Part shown: in pieces, positions 1 to 8,063 of the stretch
How positions within the stretch are numbered: position 1 is the first letter of the stretch
Layout: every line of letters begins with the position of its first letter
Origin: Fidelibacterota bacterium
Lineage (GTDB): Bacteria > Fidelibacterota > UBA8477 > JABMPR01
Assembly (NCBI GenBank): GCA_029939675.1
Contig: JAOZSM010000007.1
Coordinates: 1,448-33,552 of the forward strand
Reading direction: 5' to 3'
DNA length: 32,105 nucleotides
The notes under the pieces: model-generated
Told to the model about the DNA's origin: nothing
The model's input: only the letters and a program-made list of their open reading frames with translations
Databases searched by the model: none
Translations under genes and position numbers: made by a program

Positions 1-2087
1 TTTTCATTGGCTGGGTCAGAAGCAACCGTACCATCAAAGTAGATCACATTGTCCATAATCGGTGGTTTTTCAACATAGCCAAAGTTTCCGAAAACACTGA
101 AATTATCAGCAAGATGAAATTTACCACCACCCTTTACCTGCATGGCGCCAATTGCATCAGATTTGATGATCTCATTGGCAACAGTAAAGTGATCCTGGTA
201 AGAGTACTTAATGGAAGAGAAACCAGCCATACCGTAAGCAGAAATTGCACCGGCAGTATAGTTACCCTGAGCAAAGCCACCAATCCAGTCAACTGTGGTT
301 TCATTGTGATAAGCAATGATATCACCCAGCTCAACGCGTTTCCCATTAGGTGCGTTATCATCAGCAAAATCCAGATAATAATCGCCACCCAACAGATCAC
401 GAACTTCACGAGCATGTTCGATACCAGCAGTCCGCCAGTCAATACCAATCTGGAGTTTGAGCATTTCACTCATGTCAAAGTTCAGTTTGGAGATCAAGCC
501 GATGGTGCTTTGACGGTTGATACTATTACGTAAAATACCTACGGACTGGTTGTTGTTGTCACCATGTGTGCGCTCCAGGAGACCTTTGTCAACATAAACT
601 GAATCTTCCGAGCCTGAGTTCATGGCGATAAGAGCATCCCAATCACGGGTCCAGGGACCGCTACCATAGTAGAATTTGTAATCATCATCACCAAGGTTGC
701 CGTCAGCATCCATGGTGGGGATTTTACCATAAGTACCAGTACCACCACCGGAACCACCTGACCAATACAGAACTGAGGATAATCTTAATTTCTCAGAAAT
801 ATTCATATAATGGTTCAAGTTAACCAGAGGTTTGTGAAAGTAATTTTCCCGTTCGTTCAGGAAATTAGGATCATGACGTTCCATGGTTTTATCACCATAC
901 ATATACCAGTACTGTTCACCGGCATAATCAGAACTTATGGGAGACCAGTTCTGGTTAAATAAACGACCAGCGTCTGTGCCATCATCTTTGGTGAACTGAG
1001 CATTATACTCTTGCCAGTCACTGTCGCCATCACCATCAGAATCAACGGCATCCATAGCATCTTTATCGGCTACTTCTGCTGCAAATTCCTGGTCATAGGC
1101 CATTACGTTCTGTTTATACAGATTCTGGCCATGACGCTGAGGGGCGCCAATGGCATATACTTCAAAACGATTGTCTGAACTGACAGCATAAGCTGCACCA
1201 AAATAATAAGCCCATGAGTCGGTCCAGGTTTTATCAACAATACCGGTACCGGTTTTACGAACGATGGTGCTGCTAAGAGCAACTTTGTCACCGATTAGGC
1301 CAGTATTATAGTTAACAGTAGTTTTTAAGAAGTCACCTGATCCAGCTTCTTGTTTGAAGCTTCCACCAGCTTGAAGGGCAGTAGGATCGGTGATAATATT
1401 CATTGTTCCACCAATAGAAGGGGTAGCCAGGTTTACAGCACTAAGTCCACGCTGCATCTGGATTGAAGATGTTGCATCACCAACACCATCCCAGTTTGAC
1501 CAATATACCCAACCGTTTTCCATATCATTCTGAGGAACACCGTTGATCATCACAGCAACATTACGCTGGTTGAATCCACGAACATTGATACGGGCATCAC
1601 CAGCACCACCACCCTGATTGGTAGCGTATACTGATGGGGTTGTGTTAAGAACCAATGGAATATCCTGCGAACCAAGACGAACTTCCATTTCTTCTTTAGA
1701 AACATTTGTATAGGCTACGGGTGTGTTTCTATCAGCACGGGAGGCTAGCACTTCCAAAGCACTCATTTCCAAAGCTTGACTGGTAAGTGCAAAATTCAGG
1801 GTTGTAGCAACACCGCTGGCAATCTGAGCACTCATTGAGATTGTTTCGTAGCCGATCACAGAAGCGGATACGGTGTAATTACCGGCTGGAATGCCTTCAA
1901 TAACGTAGGCGCCGGACAAATCAGATGCACCACCATATGGCTGGCCATCAACGATCACATTTGCGCCTGGTAGGGCATCACCTGTGTTGCCATCTGTAAC
2001 TGTACCAGTAAGGGTACCCTGAGCCAGGGCCAATGCTGGAACCATTACAACAACGAGCAGTACAGCAAATAAGTAACGTTTACTCAT
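1..2087 (-). CDS. TonB-dependent receptor (partial, N-terminal part)
   Basis: Absent from the ORF track because its stop lies beyond the left edge, but the frame is open from the ATG at 2087 to base 1 (about 695 codons). It begins MSKRYLFAVLLVVVMVPALALAQ, a clear signal peptide. A carboxypeptidase-regulatory-like beta-sandwich follows (GTLTGTVTDGNTGDALPGANV..., about residues 24-105), then a plug domain (VRLGSQDIPLVLNTTPSV, INVRGFNQRNVAVMINGVPQND) and the start of a barrel rich in aromatic strands. An acidic DSDGDGDSDW stretch in an extracellular loop resembles a calcium-binding loop. The family imports siderophores, vitamins or oligomers across the outer membrane using TonB energy; the substrate cannot be told. 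The start is supported by an AAAGGAGG Shine-Dalgarno 11 nt upstream and by the promoter at 2227-2255. Function class is secure from sequence; specificity is unknown. Confidence 0.93.
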   Translation of the reverse strand, partial: MSKRYLFAVLLVVVMVPALALAQGTLTGTVTDGNTGDALPGANVIVDGQPYGGASDLSGAYVIEGIPAGNYTVSASVIGYETISMSAQIASGVATTLNFALTSQALEMSALEVLASRADRNTPVAYTNVSKEEMEVRLGSQDIPLVLNTTPSVYATNQGGGAGDARINVRGFNQRNVAVMINGVPQNDMENGWVYWSNWDGVGDATSSIQMQRGLSAVNLATPSIGGTMNIITDPTALQAGGSFKQEAGSGDFLKTTVNYNTGLIGDKVALSSTIVRKTGTGIVDKTWTDSWAYYFGAAYAVSSDNRFEVYAIGAPQRHGQNLYKQNVMAYDQEFAAEVADKDAMDAVDSDGDGDSDWQEYNAQFTKDDGTDAGRLFNQNWSPISSDYAGEQYWYMYGDKTMERHDPNFLNERENYFHKPLVNLNHYMNISEKLRLSSVLYWSGGSGGGTGTYGKIPTMDADGNLGDDDYKFYYGSGPWTRDWDALIAMNSGSEDSVYVDKGLLERTHGDNNNQSVGILRNSINRQSTIGLISKLNFDMSEMLKLQIGIDWRTAGIEHAREVRDLLGGDYYLDFADDNAPNGKRVELGDIIAYHNETTVDWIGGFAQGNYTAGAISAYGMAGFSSIKYSYQDHFTVANEIIKSDAIGAMQVKGGGKFHLADNFSVFGNFGYVEKPPIMDNVIYFDGTVASDPANE

Positions 2088-2133
2088 GTTCTTGTTTTCC
2101 TCCTTTTAGTGGATATACAATTTTTGCAACGAC

Positions 2134-2149
2134 TGTGACAGACATCACA
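2134..2149. promoter_or_regulatory. CRP/FNR-like palindrome in the receptor leader
   Basis: The sequence TGTGA-cagaca-TCACA is an exact match to the CRP-type consensus TGTGA-N6-TCACA. It lies 47 bp upstream of the receptor ATG and about 75 bp downstream of the predicted promoter, so a bound protein would more likely block than activate. It could instead form a 5-bp RNA hairpin. No other exact match was noticed in the window. Confidence 0.45.
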
Positions 2150-2226
2150 TAATGAATGGACCCTACGGGGTTTTCCGCCCAGATAAGTTCCATAGATTTC
2201 TTAATTTACTCCATCCATTGCGGCGC

Positions 2227-2255
2227 AAGATAGACCGGCACTTTTCACCTGTCAA
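2227..2255 (-). promoter_or_regulatory. Sigma70-type promoter for the TonB receptor
   Basis: On the minus strand TTGACA (2255-2250) is followed after exactly 17 bp by TATCTT (2232-2227). This is a consensus -35 box and a near-consensus -10 box, with transcription expected near base 2220. The leader to the ATG at 2087 would be about 130 nt. It contains GGG/CCC-rich segments near 2160-2182 that can pair in alternative ways, but I do not recognise a known riboswitch. Confidence 0.65.
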
Positions 2256-2458
2256 TACCCAATTTGTTGGAATTTTGTTATATCATGGTGAAACGTTCAA
2301 CACCCACAACTATTAGGGGTTATCAGACATTTTGGCTCAATATGTTGTATATACGTGTTTTATTAGTGATATCATAATCAATGCCTGCGAAAAATATTTT
2401 CGAATACAGGAAAAATTAAAAAAGCATCTTTAAATTCGACCTTGTCTGCGAAATTACT

Positions 2459-2476
2459 TTGTGCGAATTGTCACAA
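2459..2476. promoter_or_regulatory. Second CRP/FNR-like palindrome
   Basis: TTGTG-cgaattgt-CACAA is a symmetric site matching TGTGA-N6-TCACA at 9 of 10 positions. It lies in the same divergent intergenic region as the perfect palindrome at 2134-2149, between the receptor promoter and trhP. Two such sites in one spacer support a CRP/FNR-family regulator. The rest of 2256-2660 holds no gene that I can see and no convincing forward promoter. Confidence 0.35.
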
Positions 2477-2660
2477 CTAAATTCCATTGCACTTTGCTTA
2501 TGGATACGCTCCCTCTGCCCTCCCATCTATGTTTCCGTGAAACTACGCCGTGGCAGGTTGGGCATCTCTCCCGAGGGGGAGAAAACTAGTGCAATCAAAT
2601 GAGTACTCGTTTAAACTGGGCATGTTAGATATGATCAAGAATTCAGACTGGAAGTAATCC

Positions 2661-3971
2661 ATGATAAAAACAAATGCTGAACTCCTCTTACCCGCAGGCA
2701 ACTTTGAAAAACTGAAATATGCCTTCGCCTATGGGGCAGATGCGGTTTATGCTGGTGTGCCTCGCTATTCGTTGCGGACCCGGGAAAATGATTTCCGGAA
2801 GGAATCCCTGGTAGAAGCTATCGCCTATACCCATGACCTGGGCAAACAGATCTATCTTACCATGAACATTTATGCCCACAATAGCAAAATCAAGGGTTTC
2901 ATGGTTGAGCTGGAGCGCATGATGCAGTACGATCCAGATGCTGTGATTATGTCAGATCCTGGTCTAATATATTTGGCTCGCAAAGAATTTCCTGATCTGG
3001 ATATTCATCTTTCAACCCAGGCGAATTGTACCAATTGGGCCAGTGCTGCTTTTTGGCGTGATCATGGAGCCAGCAGGATTATCCTATCCAGGGAATTAAG
3101 TCTAAAAGAAATTGCCGAGATTCATGCAAAGGTCCCAGATGTTGAGCTGGAAGCTTTTGTCCATGGTGCCATCTGTATCGCTTACTCCGGTCGCTGTCTG
3201 ATCACCAATTACATGAATAATATGGATGCCAATCAGGGGACCTGTACCAACTCATGTCGCTGGGGCTACAATTTTGGTCAAAAAACCCCCAGTTTACTTG
3301 CCTTGGAAAGCGAAGAGATTGTCCAGCCCGAAAAATATCAATCACCCGGTGATGGATTCTTTTTGGAAGAACCAAAACGTCCGGGGCAACATTTCAATAT
3401 GCTTGAAGATGAACATGGCACCTACATGATGAATGCCAAGGACCTGTGTTCCATCGAGCTAATTCAACAAATGCGGGATGCCGGAATCGTAAGCTATAAG
3501 GTGGAAGGTCGTACCAAATCAGTCTACTATGCCGCCATGGTGGCCCGCTCCTACCGCAAAGCCATCGATGACGTAATAAATGATAGGCCTTTTGATTCAA
3601 AAAATCTCCAGGACTTGATCGGCATTGCTCATCGGGGCTATATTTCAGGATTTTACACCAAGAATCCCCAGGAATATGGGCAAAACTATGTTGATCCTTC
3701 ATCCCAGGATTTCACCCACCAGAATGCTGGAATGGTCATCGGCTGGGATCAGGTGGCTCAACTTTTAGAATTTGAGATTAAGAACCAGATCAGAGTGGAG
3801 GATAGCCTTGAGGTCATCTCACCCAGTAAAACAGTCACTATCCAGGTCAAAGGATTGTTAAATGCCCGGAAACGTCCTGTTGATGTGGTTCATGGTGGGA
3901 CCGGTTTGGGCTATATCCCCTTTGATCACGATCCTGGTGATTTTACGGTGATGCGCAAAAAACTCAATTGA
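2661..3971 (+). CDS. trhP: tRNA hydroxylation protein TrhP (U32 peptidase family, YegQ-like)
   Basis: A 436-aa cytoplasmic protein of the U32 family, matching my recollection of E. coli YegQ/TrhP along nearly its whole length: LLPAGNFEKLKYAFAYGADAVYAG, IMSDPGLI, RIILSRELSLKEI, FVHGA, and the block CIAYSGRC...NQGTCTNSCRW. The four cysteines at residues 172, 179, 195 and 199 are those conserved in this subgroup and thought to hold an Fe-S centre. TrhP takes part in prephenate-dependent hydroxylation of U34 in some tRNAs (ho5U), the first step toward cmo5U/mo5U. Later blocks (EDEHGTYMMNAKDLC, KVEGRTKS.YYAA, GIAHRGYISGF) are also typical, so peptidase activity need not be assumed. The ATG is preceded by a weak GGAAG. 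It stands alone, divergent from the TonB receptor, and ends one base before a perfect palindrome. Confidence 0.93.
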   Translation: MIKTNAELLLPAGNFEKLKYAFAYGADAVYAGVPRYSLRTRENDFRKESLVEAIAYTHDLGKQIYLTMNIYAHNSKIKGFMVELERMMQYDPDAVIMSDPGLIYLARKEFPDLDIHLSTQANCTNWASAAFWRDHGASRIILSRELSLKEIAEIHAKVPDVELEAFVHGAICIAYSGRCLITNYMNNMDANQGTCTNSCRWGYNFGQKTPSLLALESEEIVQPEKYQSPGDGFFLEEPKRPGQHFNMLEDEHGTYMMNAKDLCSIELIQQMRDAGIVSYKVEGRTKSVYYAAMVARSYRKAIDDVINDRPFDSKNLQDLIGIAHRGYISGFYTKNPQEYGQNYVDPSSQDFTHQNAGMVIGWDQVAQLLEFEIKNQIRVEDSLEVISPSKTVTIQVKGLLNARKRPVDVVHGGTGLGYIPFDHDPGDFTVMRKKLN

Positions 3972-3972
3972 C

Positions 3973-3998
3973 CAAGCGGGGATTCGAATCCCCGCTTG
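3973..3998. repeat. Perfect 26-bp palindrome just after trhP
   Basis: CAAGCGGGGATTC/GAATCCCCGCTTG is perfectly symmetric and begins one base after the trhP stop. It shares the core GGGGATTCGAATCCCC with the palindrome at 8005-8032, also a few bases after a stop. As RNA it gives a very stable hairpin, but no U-run follows, so it may act as a 3'-end stabiliser or factor-dependent stop rather than a classic intrinsic terminator. Confidence 0.7.
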
Positions 3999-4113
3999 CA
4001 TATCCAATATTCTGTCCAGCTAACCAGTTTCCGGGAGAGTGTAACGATGACTAATACCACTTGCATTTCCAAGCGGCCTATGAATTCAAAATATTTTTTC
4101 GTTTATCAATCTT

Positions 4114-4262
4114 GATGCCCCCGCAAAAAGTATATGACAGAACATGAAAATCACCTTAACATCAATAAATATAGTCATTTAGGCGAATACGGGCTATGTT
4201 TTTAATTATCAACACTTTGCGTCTCTGCGTTCTCTGCGAGAGGGACTTTTTGCGGGGGCGTC
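4114..4262. mobile_element. MITE-like element, copy 1 (18-bp terminal inverted repeats)
   Basis: The ends GATGCCCCCGCAAAAAGT (4114-4131) and ACTTTTTGCGGGGGCGTC (4245-4262) are inverted repeats with one mismatch; extending both by TTGA/TCAA gives 20 bp. AATCTT directly flanks both sides (4108-4113 and 4263-4268), a candidate 6-bp target duplication; TCAATCTT (8 bp) is shared if the boundary is moved. There is no coding capacity. The right part contains a TCTCTGCGTTCTCTGCG repeat. A related copy is at 31720-31971. A non-autonomous transposon is inferred from structure only. Confidence 0.65.
4215..4244 (+). repeat. CTCTGCG dispersed repeat, copy 1
   Basis: CTTTGCGTCTCTGCGTTCTCTGCGAGAGGG belongs to a family also seen at 9058-9130, 19949-19977 and 31821-31952. 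This copy is uninterrupted and lies inside the MITE-like element. Confidence 0.6.
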
Positions 4263-4434
4263 AATCTTCAAGTTTTTAAGCATAGCCATAGCTATGGTAG
4301 AAACTTTAAGTGCAGAGAAACGGGAAAAGATGCAGAAGTCATGGGCTGATTGGAAGTGCAATTGGTATAAGCTGGTTTCAACTCAACCCCGACTCTGCAA
4401 CCTGTTTGGCTCGCTCTGCTCCCTGAAAACAGGT

Positions 4435-4822
4435 TTATTGTAGGTATACCATCTTAATTGTCTGGCTAAAACTCCCCGCCTCCAATCGACAGAAATACAC
4501 ACCGGTACTCACCGGTTTTCCAACTTGGTTTAGGCCATCCCATTGAACTTGATAAGCTCCTTCAGGTTGGTGGTCAGTAGTTAGTGTGTTGATTAAACGA
4601 CCTCGTACATCGTAGATAAACAGCTTCACATCAGATGCTTCCGCTACCATTGGTAATGGTAAAGCCATTCAGAACAGCACTTGTTTCTCCAGAAGCAAAG
4701 GTAACCGTACTGCCATTTCCATTTCCATCGATAATTGTTGCTTCAGGTCCATTGGTTGATCGAAGGGTGATATTTTTACCATTGAAGTTGATGTTCTCCA
4801 CGTAGGTGCCGCGACTATCATC
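4435..4822 (-). pseudogene. Remnant of a T9SS beta-helix exoprotein gene
   Basis: Two pieces of one gene type are fused out of frame. Read from about 4822 down, one frame gives GTYVENINFNGKNI, ATIIDGNGNGSTVTF and VLNGFTITNGSG, closely matching the beta-helix repeat of the intact gene at 23508-26012. At about 4640 the match jumps to VAEASDVKLFIYDVRGR...STGVYFCRLEAG...TIKMVYLQ, a T9SS type A sorting domain, in another frame. The junction lies within GGTAGCGGAA, which fits both sides, suggesting an internal deletion through microhomology. The signal peptide, most of the helix and a reading frame are missing, so it is almost certainly non-functional. The ORF-track entries 4435-4668 and 4669-4869 are fragments of it; the second is read in the wrong frame. 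Confidence 0.8.
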
Positions 4823-4951
4823 CAGACTAAATTAATGGATACCCGCCCCTTCTTACCTTTACTCCCCACAGTTTCATTTTCCAGATATTATCCTATATTG
4901 CAGGAAAGGATTAAAGCGTTATCATTTAGGTCGCAACAACGGGGAGCCTGT

Positions 4952-7900
4952 TTGTTTTTATACCGATATCTGTTCTTGCTATTTATAGCTGTCTTTTGTT
5001 ACGGTCATGAAGACCAACTAAAGTTTGATCACCTTACAGTCGAAGACGGGCTCTCCCAGGGAACTGTTTATGCCATTCTTCAGGATAATCGGGGCTTTAT
5101 GTGGTTTGGTACCCGCTTTGGTCTGAATCGCTATGACGGCTATAATTTCAGATCATTCAATAATGATCCCAATGACCTCAACAGTCTCCCCGGTCATCGA
5201 GTATTAGGCTTACTTGAAGATCATAATGGATCCCTATGGGTTGCTACTGAAATGGGGGGGGTGGCCAGATATAATCGTAATACAGAAAACTTTACAAATT
5301 TTAGACACGACGCAACTGATCCAGGGAGCCTGAGCAGCAATCTTACGATCACCCTTTTTGAAGACTCTGAACAAACCCTTTGGGTCGGAACTCAACAGGG
5401 TCTCAATCGCCTGGATAAAGACCAACTTGAATTTGAAAAATACTTCCATGTTGAGGGGGACAGCTCAACCCTTTCCAGCAGCCACATCTCAGCCATCGCT
5501 GAAATCATGCCAGGGACTTTGTTGCTAGGACTGGGTAATGGCTCTCTGGCAACATTGAATCTACTATCAGGAAAAATCACAAACATCCAAAATGGATTGT
5601 TTCATCCCTCCCGGTCCGGAACACGCCCTATCACCAGTATTACCAAAGATAGAGACCATGATTATCTTTGGTTAAGTCGGTATGGGTTTGGCCTGGTGAG
5701 GTATGATTTTAAGGACGGAATCCTGAATCATTATAAACAAGCAACTAATTCGTATAACGCAGTTGGAGCGAATTTTCTATATTCTATTGCTCAAGATCAA
5801 ATGGGCCAGTTATGGCTGGGGTCAGTGAGTGGACTGACTGTTTTTGATCCAAAGACTGAAGCATTCAGTTTCAATGTTCATGATGATCAAAACCCTGGCA
5901 GCATCAATGATGAGATTATCCAATCATGCTTTATTGATGAGCAGGGATTGGTCTGGGCCGGTTCCGAGTCAAAGGGTATCAATATTTACAAGCCCAAACA
6001 GATCCGTTTTGAGCACATCAGGTATGACGTAGATAATCCCCAGGGTCCAAGTGCAAATAGTGTTTACTCCCTTGCTGAAGATCAGGGTGGAGACATCTGG
6101 TTTACGACCATGCCAGGGGGCACAAATCGCTTTAATCCTGTTAGTGGTACATATAGATATTACCAGACCGATGATAGTAAGCCAGTCTGGAGTCTGAATT
6201 ATGCTATGCAGGTTATGATTGATCAAACCGGCATGGCCTGGATGGGGAGTGCCGCTGCAGGACTGTCTGAGGTTGACCCAGCTAGTGGCACACGCCTGAG
6301 TCTATATTTTAATCGCGCTTCAGATCCAATGAGCCTAAGTGAATCAAATATCCTTTCTATCACAGAGCGTCGTAATGGGACGATCTGGGTCGGGACTAAA
6401 AACAAGGGTTTGAATCGTTTCAATCGAGAGACAAATAATTTCACCCGGTTTCAATATGATCCAAATGATTCATCAAGTATCAGCGGGGACCGTATTTATG
6501 TACTTCTTGAAGATCATGCCGATGTGCTTTGGATTGGAACAGCTAAAGGTGGTTTGAATCGATTTCAGGCGGGTACTGAATCATTTACTGCGTATAAATA
6601 TGCTATTGATGATGATAATTGTATTGGGAGCAATTGTGTATTAACCCTCCATGAAGACAGTCGGAATAATCTCTGGATTGGTACTCGAGGGGGTGGTCTA
6701 AATAAACTGGATTCAACCCGCCAAACATTTTCCACATTGGATATTGGCTTTGATAATATTGATATCATCGTTTACAAAATTCTGGAAGATGATCACGGGT
6801 TTCTCTGGTTATCTACGAATAATGGCATAATTAAAGTTGATCCGGAGCAGGGATTTCTTAATCGATACACCCTTATTGATGGACTCCAGGGTACTGAGTT
6901 TTTTTACAACTCCGGCTTGAAAGATTCACAGGGCTATCTGTATTTTGGTGGAGCTAACGGTTTCAATCGCTTTCATCCCGACTCTATTTTGAATAACAAT
7001 CATATCCCACCCGTCGTGATCACGAATTTAAAAATTAATTATACCGATGTCCCTATTGGGGAAATGTCTGATGGTCGGACCGTCCTAAGCAAATCCATTA
7101 CTGAAACGAATAAGATTATTTTGAGTCACCTGGATAGGACAATTACTTTTACTTATTCTGCCCTGGATTACTCAGATACAGAGCGGAATCGGTTTGCCTA
7201 TATGCTGGAAAATTTTGATGATTCCTGGGTCGATGCTGGGGCCAATCATCAAGTGAGCTATATGAATTTAGAGCCCGGGGATTACATCTTTAGAGTGAAG
7301 GCTAGCAACAATGATGGCTTGTGGAACGAAGCGGGAGTATCCCTGGCTATTTCAATTTTGCCACCATTTTGGGAAACCTGGTGGTTTAAGCTTGTATCGT
7401 CGCTTGGATTAATAGTCATGATCCTCATCTATGTCCGTCTCCGAATGAAACATATGGAGCTTGAGAAAAAGAAGTTGGAAGCATTGGTCATAGAACGTAC
7501 GGCTGAACTAAAGCTGGAAATAGAAGAGCGCCAACGCGTTGAAACTGAAAAGATGCAACTGAAAGTTGACCATTTAAGAAGAGAGTTGGTCAGTCAATCC
7601 ATTTGTGTTACTGAAAAACAGGAGATCATGAATAACCTGTTTAAAGAGCTGAAAGATATCCAGAAAATGGATGCCAATGAGATGCGTGAACGCTTTAATG
7701 GGGTGGTCAGATACTTTAAGAATTTATTTAAGTCTGATCAGGATTGGGGCGAATTTGAAAAGTGGTTTACGGAAGTGCATACTGATTTCTTTGAGAATCT
7801 CCGTCGAGACCATAGCGAACTTTCTCAACGGGAGGTCAAAGTTTGTGCTTTGCTCCGTTTAAACCTGTCCTCCAAAGAAATTGCCAATCTCTTAAACGTC

Positions 7901-7996
7901 CAATTGAATACAGTGGAGATCTACCGTCACCGCATCCGAAAAAAAATAAATCTGCCCACAGAGGCCAACCTAAACCAATATTTTGCGCGGATTTAG
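4952..7996 (+). CDS. Membrane-tethered regulator 1: propeller sensor, Y_Y_Y, TM, LuxR-type HTH
   Basis: I place the start at TTG 4952, not ATG 4835: GGGGAG lies 5 nt upstream and it yields MFLYRYLFLLFIAVFCYG, a signal peptide like that of paralogue 28534-31575. The 39 extra codons of the track ORF run across relic DNA of the divergent pseudogene. The track-ORF residues about 60-740 are reg_prop (two-component propeller) repeats with recurrent VYAILEDxxGxxWxGTxxGLNRY-type motifs, probably two seven-bladed propellers. Residues about 762-840 form a Y_Y_Y domain (LEPGDYIFRVKASNNDGLWN). A membrane helix (about 848-867), a coiled coil (about 870-935) and a C-terminal LuxR/GerE-like HTH (REVKVCALLRLNLSSKEIANLL, about 998-1053) follow. 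There is no kinase or receiver domain. It is inferred to sense a periplasmic ligand and regulate transcription directly. Its targets may include T9SS genes. Confidence 0.88.
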   Translation: MFLYRYLFLLFIAVFCYGHEDQLKFDHLTVEDGLSQGTVYAILQDNRGFMWFGTRFGLNRYDGYNFRSFNNDPNDLNSLPGHRVLGLLEDHNGSLWVATEMGGVARYNRNTENFTNFRHDATDPGSLSSNLTITLFEDSEQTLWVGTQQGLNRLDKDQLEFEKYFHVEGDSSTLSSSHISAIAEIMPGTLLLGLGNGSLATLNLLSGKITNIQNGLFHPSRSGTRPITSITKDRDHDYLWLSRYGFGLVRYDFKDGILNHYKQATNSYNAVGANFLYSIAQDQMGQLWLGSVSGLTVFDPKTEAFSFNVHDDQNPGSINDEIIQSCFIDEQGLVWAGSESKGINIYKPKQIRFEHIRYDVDNPQGPSANSVYSLAEDQGGDIWFTTMPGGTNRFNPVSGTYRYYQTDDSKPVWSLNYAMQVMIDQTGMAWMGSAAAGLSEVDPASGTRLSLYFNRASDPMSLSESNILSITERRNGTIWVGTKNKGLNRFNRETNNFTRFQYDPNDSSSISGDRIYVLLEDHADVLWIGTAKGGLNRFQAGTESFTAYKYAIDDDNCIGSNCVLTLHEDSRNNLWIGTRGGGLNKLDSTRQTFSTLDIGFDNIDIIVYKILEDDHGFLWLSTNNGIIKVDPEQGFLNRYTLIDGLQGTEFFYNSGLKDSQGYLYFGGANGFNRFHPDSILNNNHIPPVVITNLKINYTDVPIGEMSDGRTVLSKSITETNKIILSHLDRTITFTYSALDYSDTERNRFAYMLENFDDSWVDAGANHQVSYMNLEPGDYIFRVKASNNDGLWNEAGVSLAISILPPFWETWWFKLVSSLGLIVMILIYVRLRMKHMELEKKKLEALVIERTAELKLEIEERQRVETEKMQLKVDHLRRELVSQSICVTEKQEIMNNLFKELKDIQKMDANEMRERFNGVVRYFKNLFKSDQDWGEFEKWFTEVHTDFFENLRRDHSELSQREVKVCALLRLNLSSKEIANLLNVQLNTVEIYRHRIRKKINLPTEANLNQYFARI

Positions 7997-8004
7997 GGAT
8001 TCAT

Positions 8005-8032
8005 CCAGGCGGGGATTCGAATCCCCGCCTGG
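8005..8032. repeat. Perfect 28-bp palindrome after regulator 1
   Basis: CCAGGCGGGGATTC/GAATCCCCGCCTGG is perfectly symmetric, 8 bases after the regulator 1 stop and about 30 bases beyond the convergent PorV-like gene's stop. It could serve both convergent transcripts. It shares its core with 3973-3998 and with half-copies in 14943-15249. No U-run follows. Confidence 0.7.
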
Positions 8033-8063
8033 TAATACAAATAATGCAATGCATCTCCACAGA

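Larger units (their letters stand above)
4052..4370. mobile_element. Outer inverted-repeat element (319 bp, non-coding) with a nested element
   Basis: The left end TAATACCACTTGCATTTCCAA (4052-4072) and the reverse complement of the right end at 4350-4370, TTATACCAATTGCACTTCCAA, match at 18 of 21 positions. The interval carries the smaller element at 4114-4262 and, just after it, an imperfect hairpin around CCATAGCTATGG (4266-4311). There is no ORF. It looks like a MITE-sized non-autonomous element that received another insertion. No target duplication was identified for this outer unit. The non-coding stretch 3972-4434 is essentially filled by these repeats. Confidence 0.5.

Noticed and set aside
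134-1291. ORF-track entries inside the TonB receptor (114-533, 134-469, 1103-1291)
   Set aside because: They are shadows of the long minus-strand receptor frame, which runs from 2087 to the left edge with a signal peptide and plug domain.
2088-2220. Riboswitch (e.g. cobalamin) in the TonB receptor leader
   Set aside because: The leader has short GGG/CCC pairings but I see none of the conserved cobalamin-box or other riboswitch core sequences.
3973-3998. tRNA T-arm-like sequence GGGGATTCGAATCCCC, possible tRNA gene
   Set aside because: There is no acceptor stem, D-arm or anticodon arm around it; the position before TTC is A instead of the conserved G53, and the same palindrome recurs at 8005. 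It is a palindromic repeat.
4669-4869. 66-aa minus-strand ORF as a gene
   Set aside because: It reads the beta-helix relic in the wrong frame; the neighbouring frame shows the GTYVENINF motif.
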